A stretch of 64,000 nucleotides of DNA from Palaemon carinicauda (lineage: Eukaryota > Arthropoda > Malacostraca > Decapoda > Palaemonidae), in NCBI RefSeq assembly GCF_036898095.1, contig NC_090728.1:88016430-88080429 (forward strand), read 5' to 3'. The translations under genes and the position numbers were made by a program. Below are positions 63,773-64,000 of this stretch, piece after piece. The notes below the pieces were generated by a model that worked only from the letters and a program-made list of their open reading frames with translations, did no database searches and was not told the origin of the DNA. Position 1 is the stretch's first letter. Each line of letters begins with the position of its first letter.

Positions 63773-64000
63773 GGAATATGATTACTCACTAAGCATACAG
63801 TTTAGCTTAGTAAGCTCTGATGTAGAGTTAAAATAAGCTATTGCTAATGAAAAGAATTTTTTAACTGAGATATTTGTGACAGTATGATTCATGAACGCTG
63901 TGTCCAAGAGGTAAACAAATAAAATTGTGTCGATTGTCATCATCATACTCCGTATGGTTGTCCGGCTTAATAACCCGTAAAGAGAAAATTGATTTGTCCG

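Overview
This is eukaryotic, gene-poor and repeat-saturated DNA. I found no host protein-coding gene, rRNA gene or functional tRNA gene that I could defend. Everything with a recognisable coding signature belongs to a transposable element. The mix is dominated by (TA)n, (GA)n and compound (CA)n-(TA)n-(GT)n microsatellites, DIRS-type tyrosine-recombinase retrotransposons, RTE-, L2- and I/jockey-like LINEs, tRNA-derived SINEs, hAT and mariner relics. Several dispersed repeats match my memory of shrimp genomes, so I infer a decapod crustacean, probably a shrimp. The organism call is inference; the element calls rest on motifs, terminal repeats and target-site duplications (TSDs) visible in the sequence.

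Layout. 1-4400: compound microsatellites, a 608-bp hAT-type MITE (265-872), a ~56-bp tandem duplication and a ~1.4-kb LTR-like repeat (~2979-4385). 4430-6928: an old hAT transposon with a perfect 8-bp TSD and a decayed minus-strand transposase. 7025-15033: an RTE-like LINE split by a 5.9-kb DIRS retrotransposon (~8917-14792) that keeps inverted terminal repeats, an internal complementary region, gag-like, RT, RNase H and tyrosine-recombinase remnants. 15095-18336: a LINE 3' fragment and a second, 5'-truncated DIRS in the opposite orientation. 18905-20615: a minus-strand LINE endonuclease and its 5' region. 21070-24180: RTE 3' ends. 25990-27865: an L2-like LINE whose reverse transcriptase is broken by only one in-frame stop. 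28385-30430: SINE and 5S-like fragments. 31138-32529: a mariner-like transposon inside (TA)n. 34395-43700: mostly non-repetitive-looking DNA with SINEs and a LINE fragment. 43927-48215: nested LINE fragments. 49055-54218: long (TA)n arrays and a second LTR-like repeat split by a 2.8-kb inverted-duplicate transposon. 56610-61656: a LINE ORF1 remnant followed by a full-length RTE LINE with an uninterrupted ~986-codon ORF and a candidate TSD. 61657-64000: no gene seen.

How the parts relate. The window is a stack of nested insertions, and the relative order can be read: DIRS into RTE-like LINE, foldback transposon into LTR-like repeat, LINE fragment into another LINE's C-terminal coding region, mariner into (TA)n. 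Almost all coding relics carry stops, frameshifts or lost catalytic residues. The exception is the RTE at 58265-61648, which could still be competent. The most unusual object is the insertion at 51060-53834: a tail-to-tail inverted dimer with long inverted termini, a 9-bp TSD and pieces of a conserved zinc-finger protein that I recognise as widespread in invertebrate genomes but cannot name.
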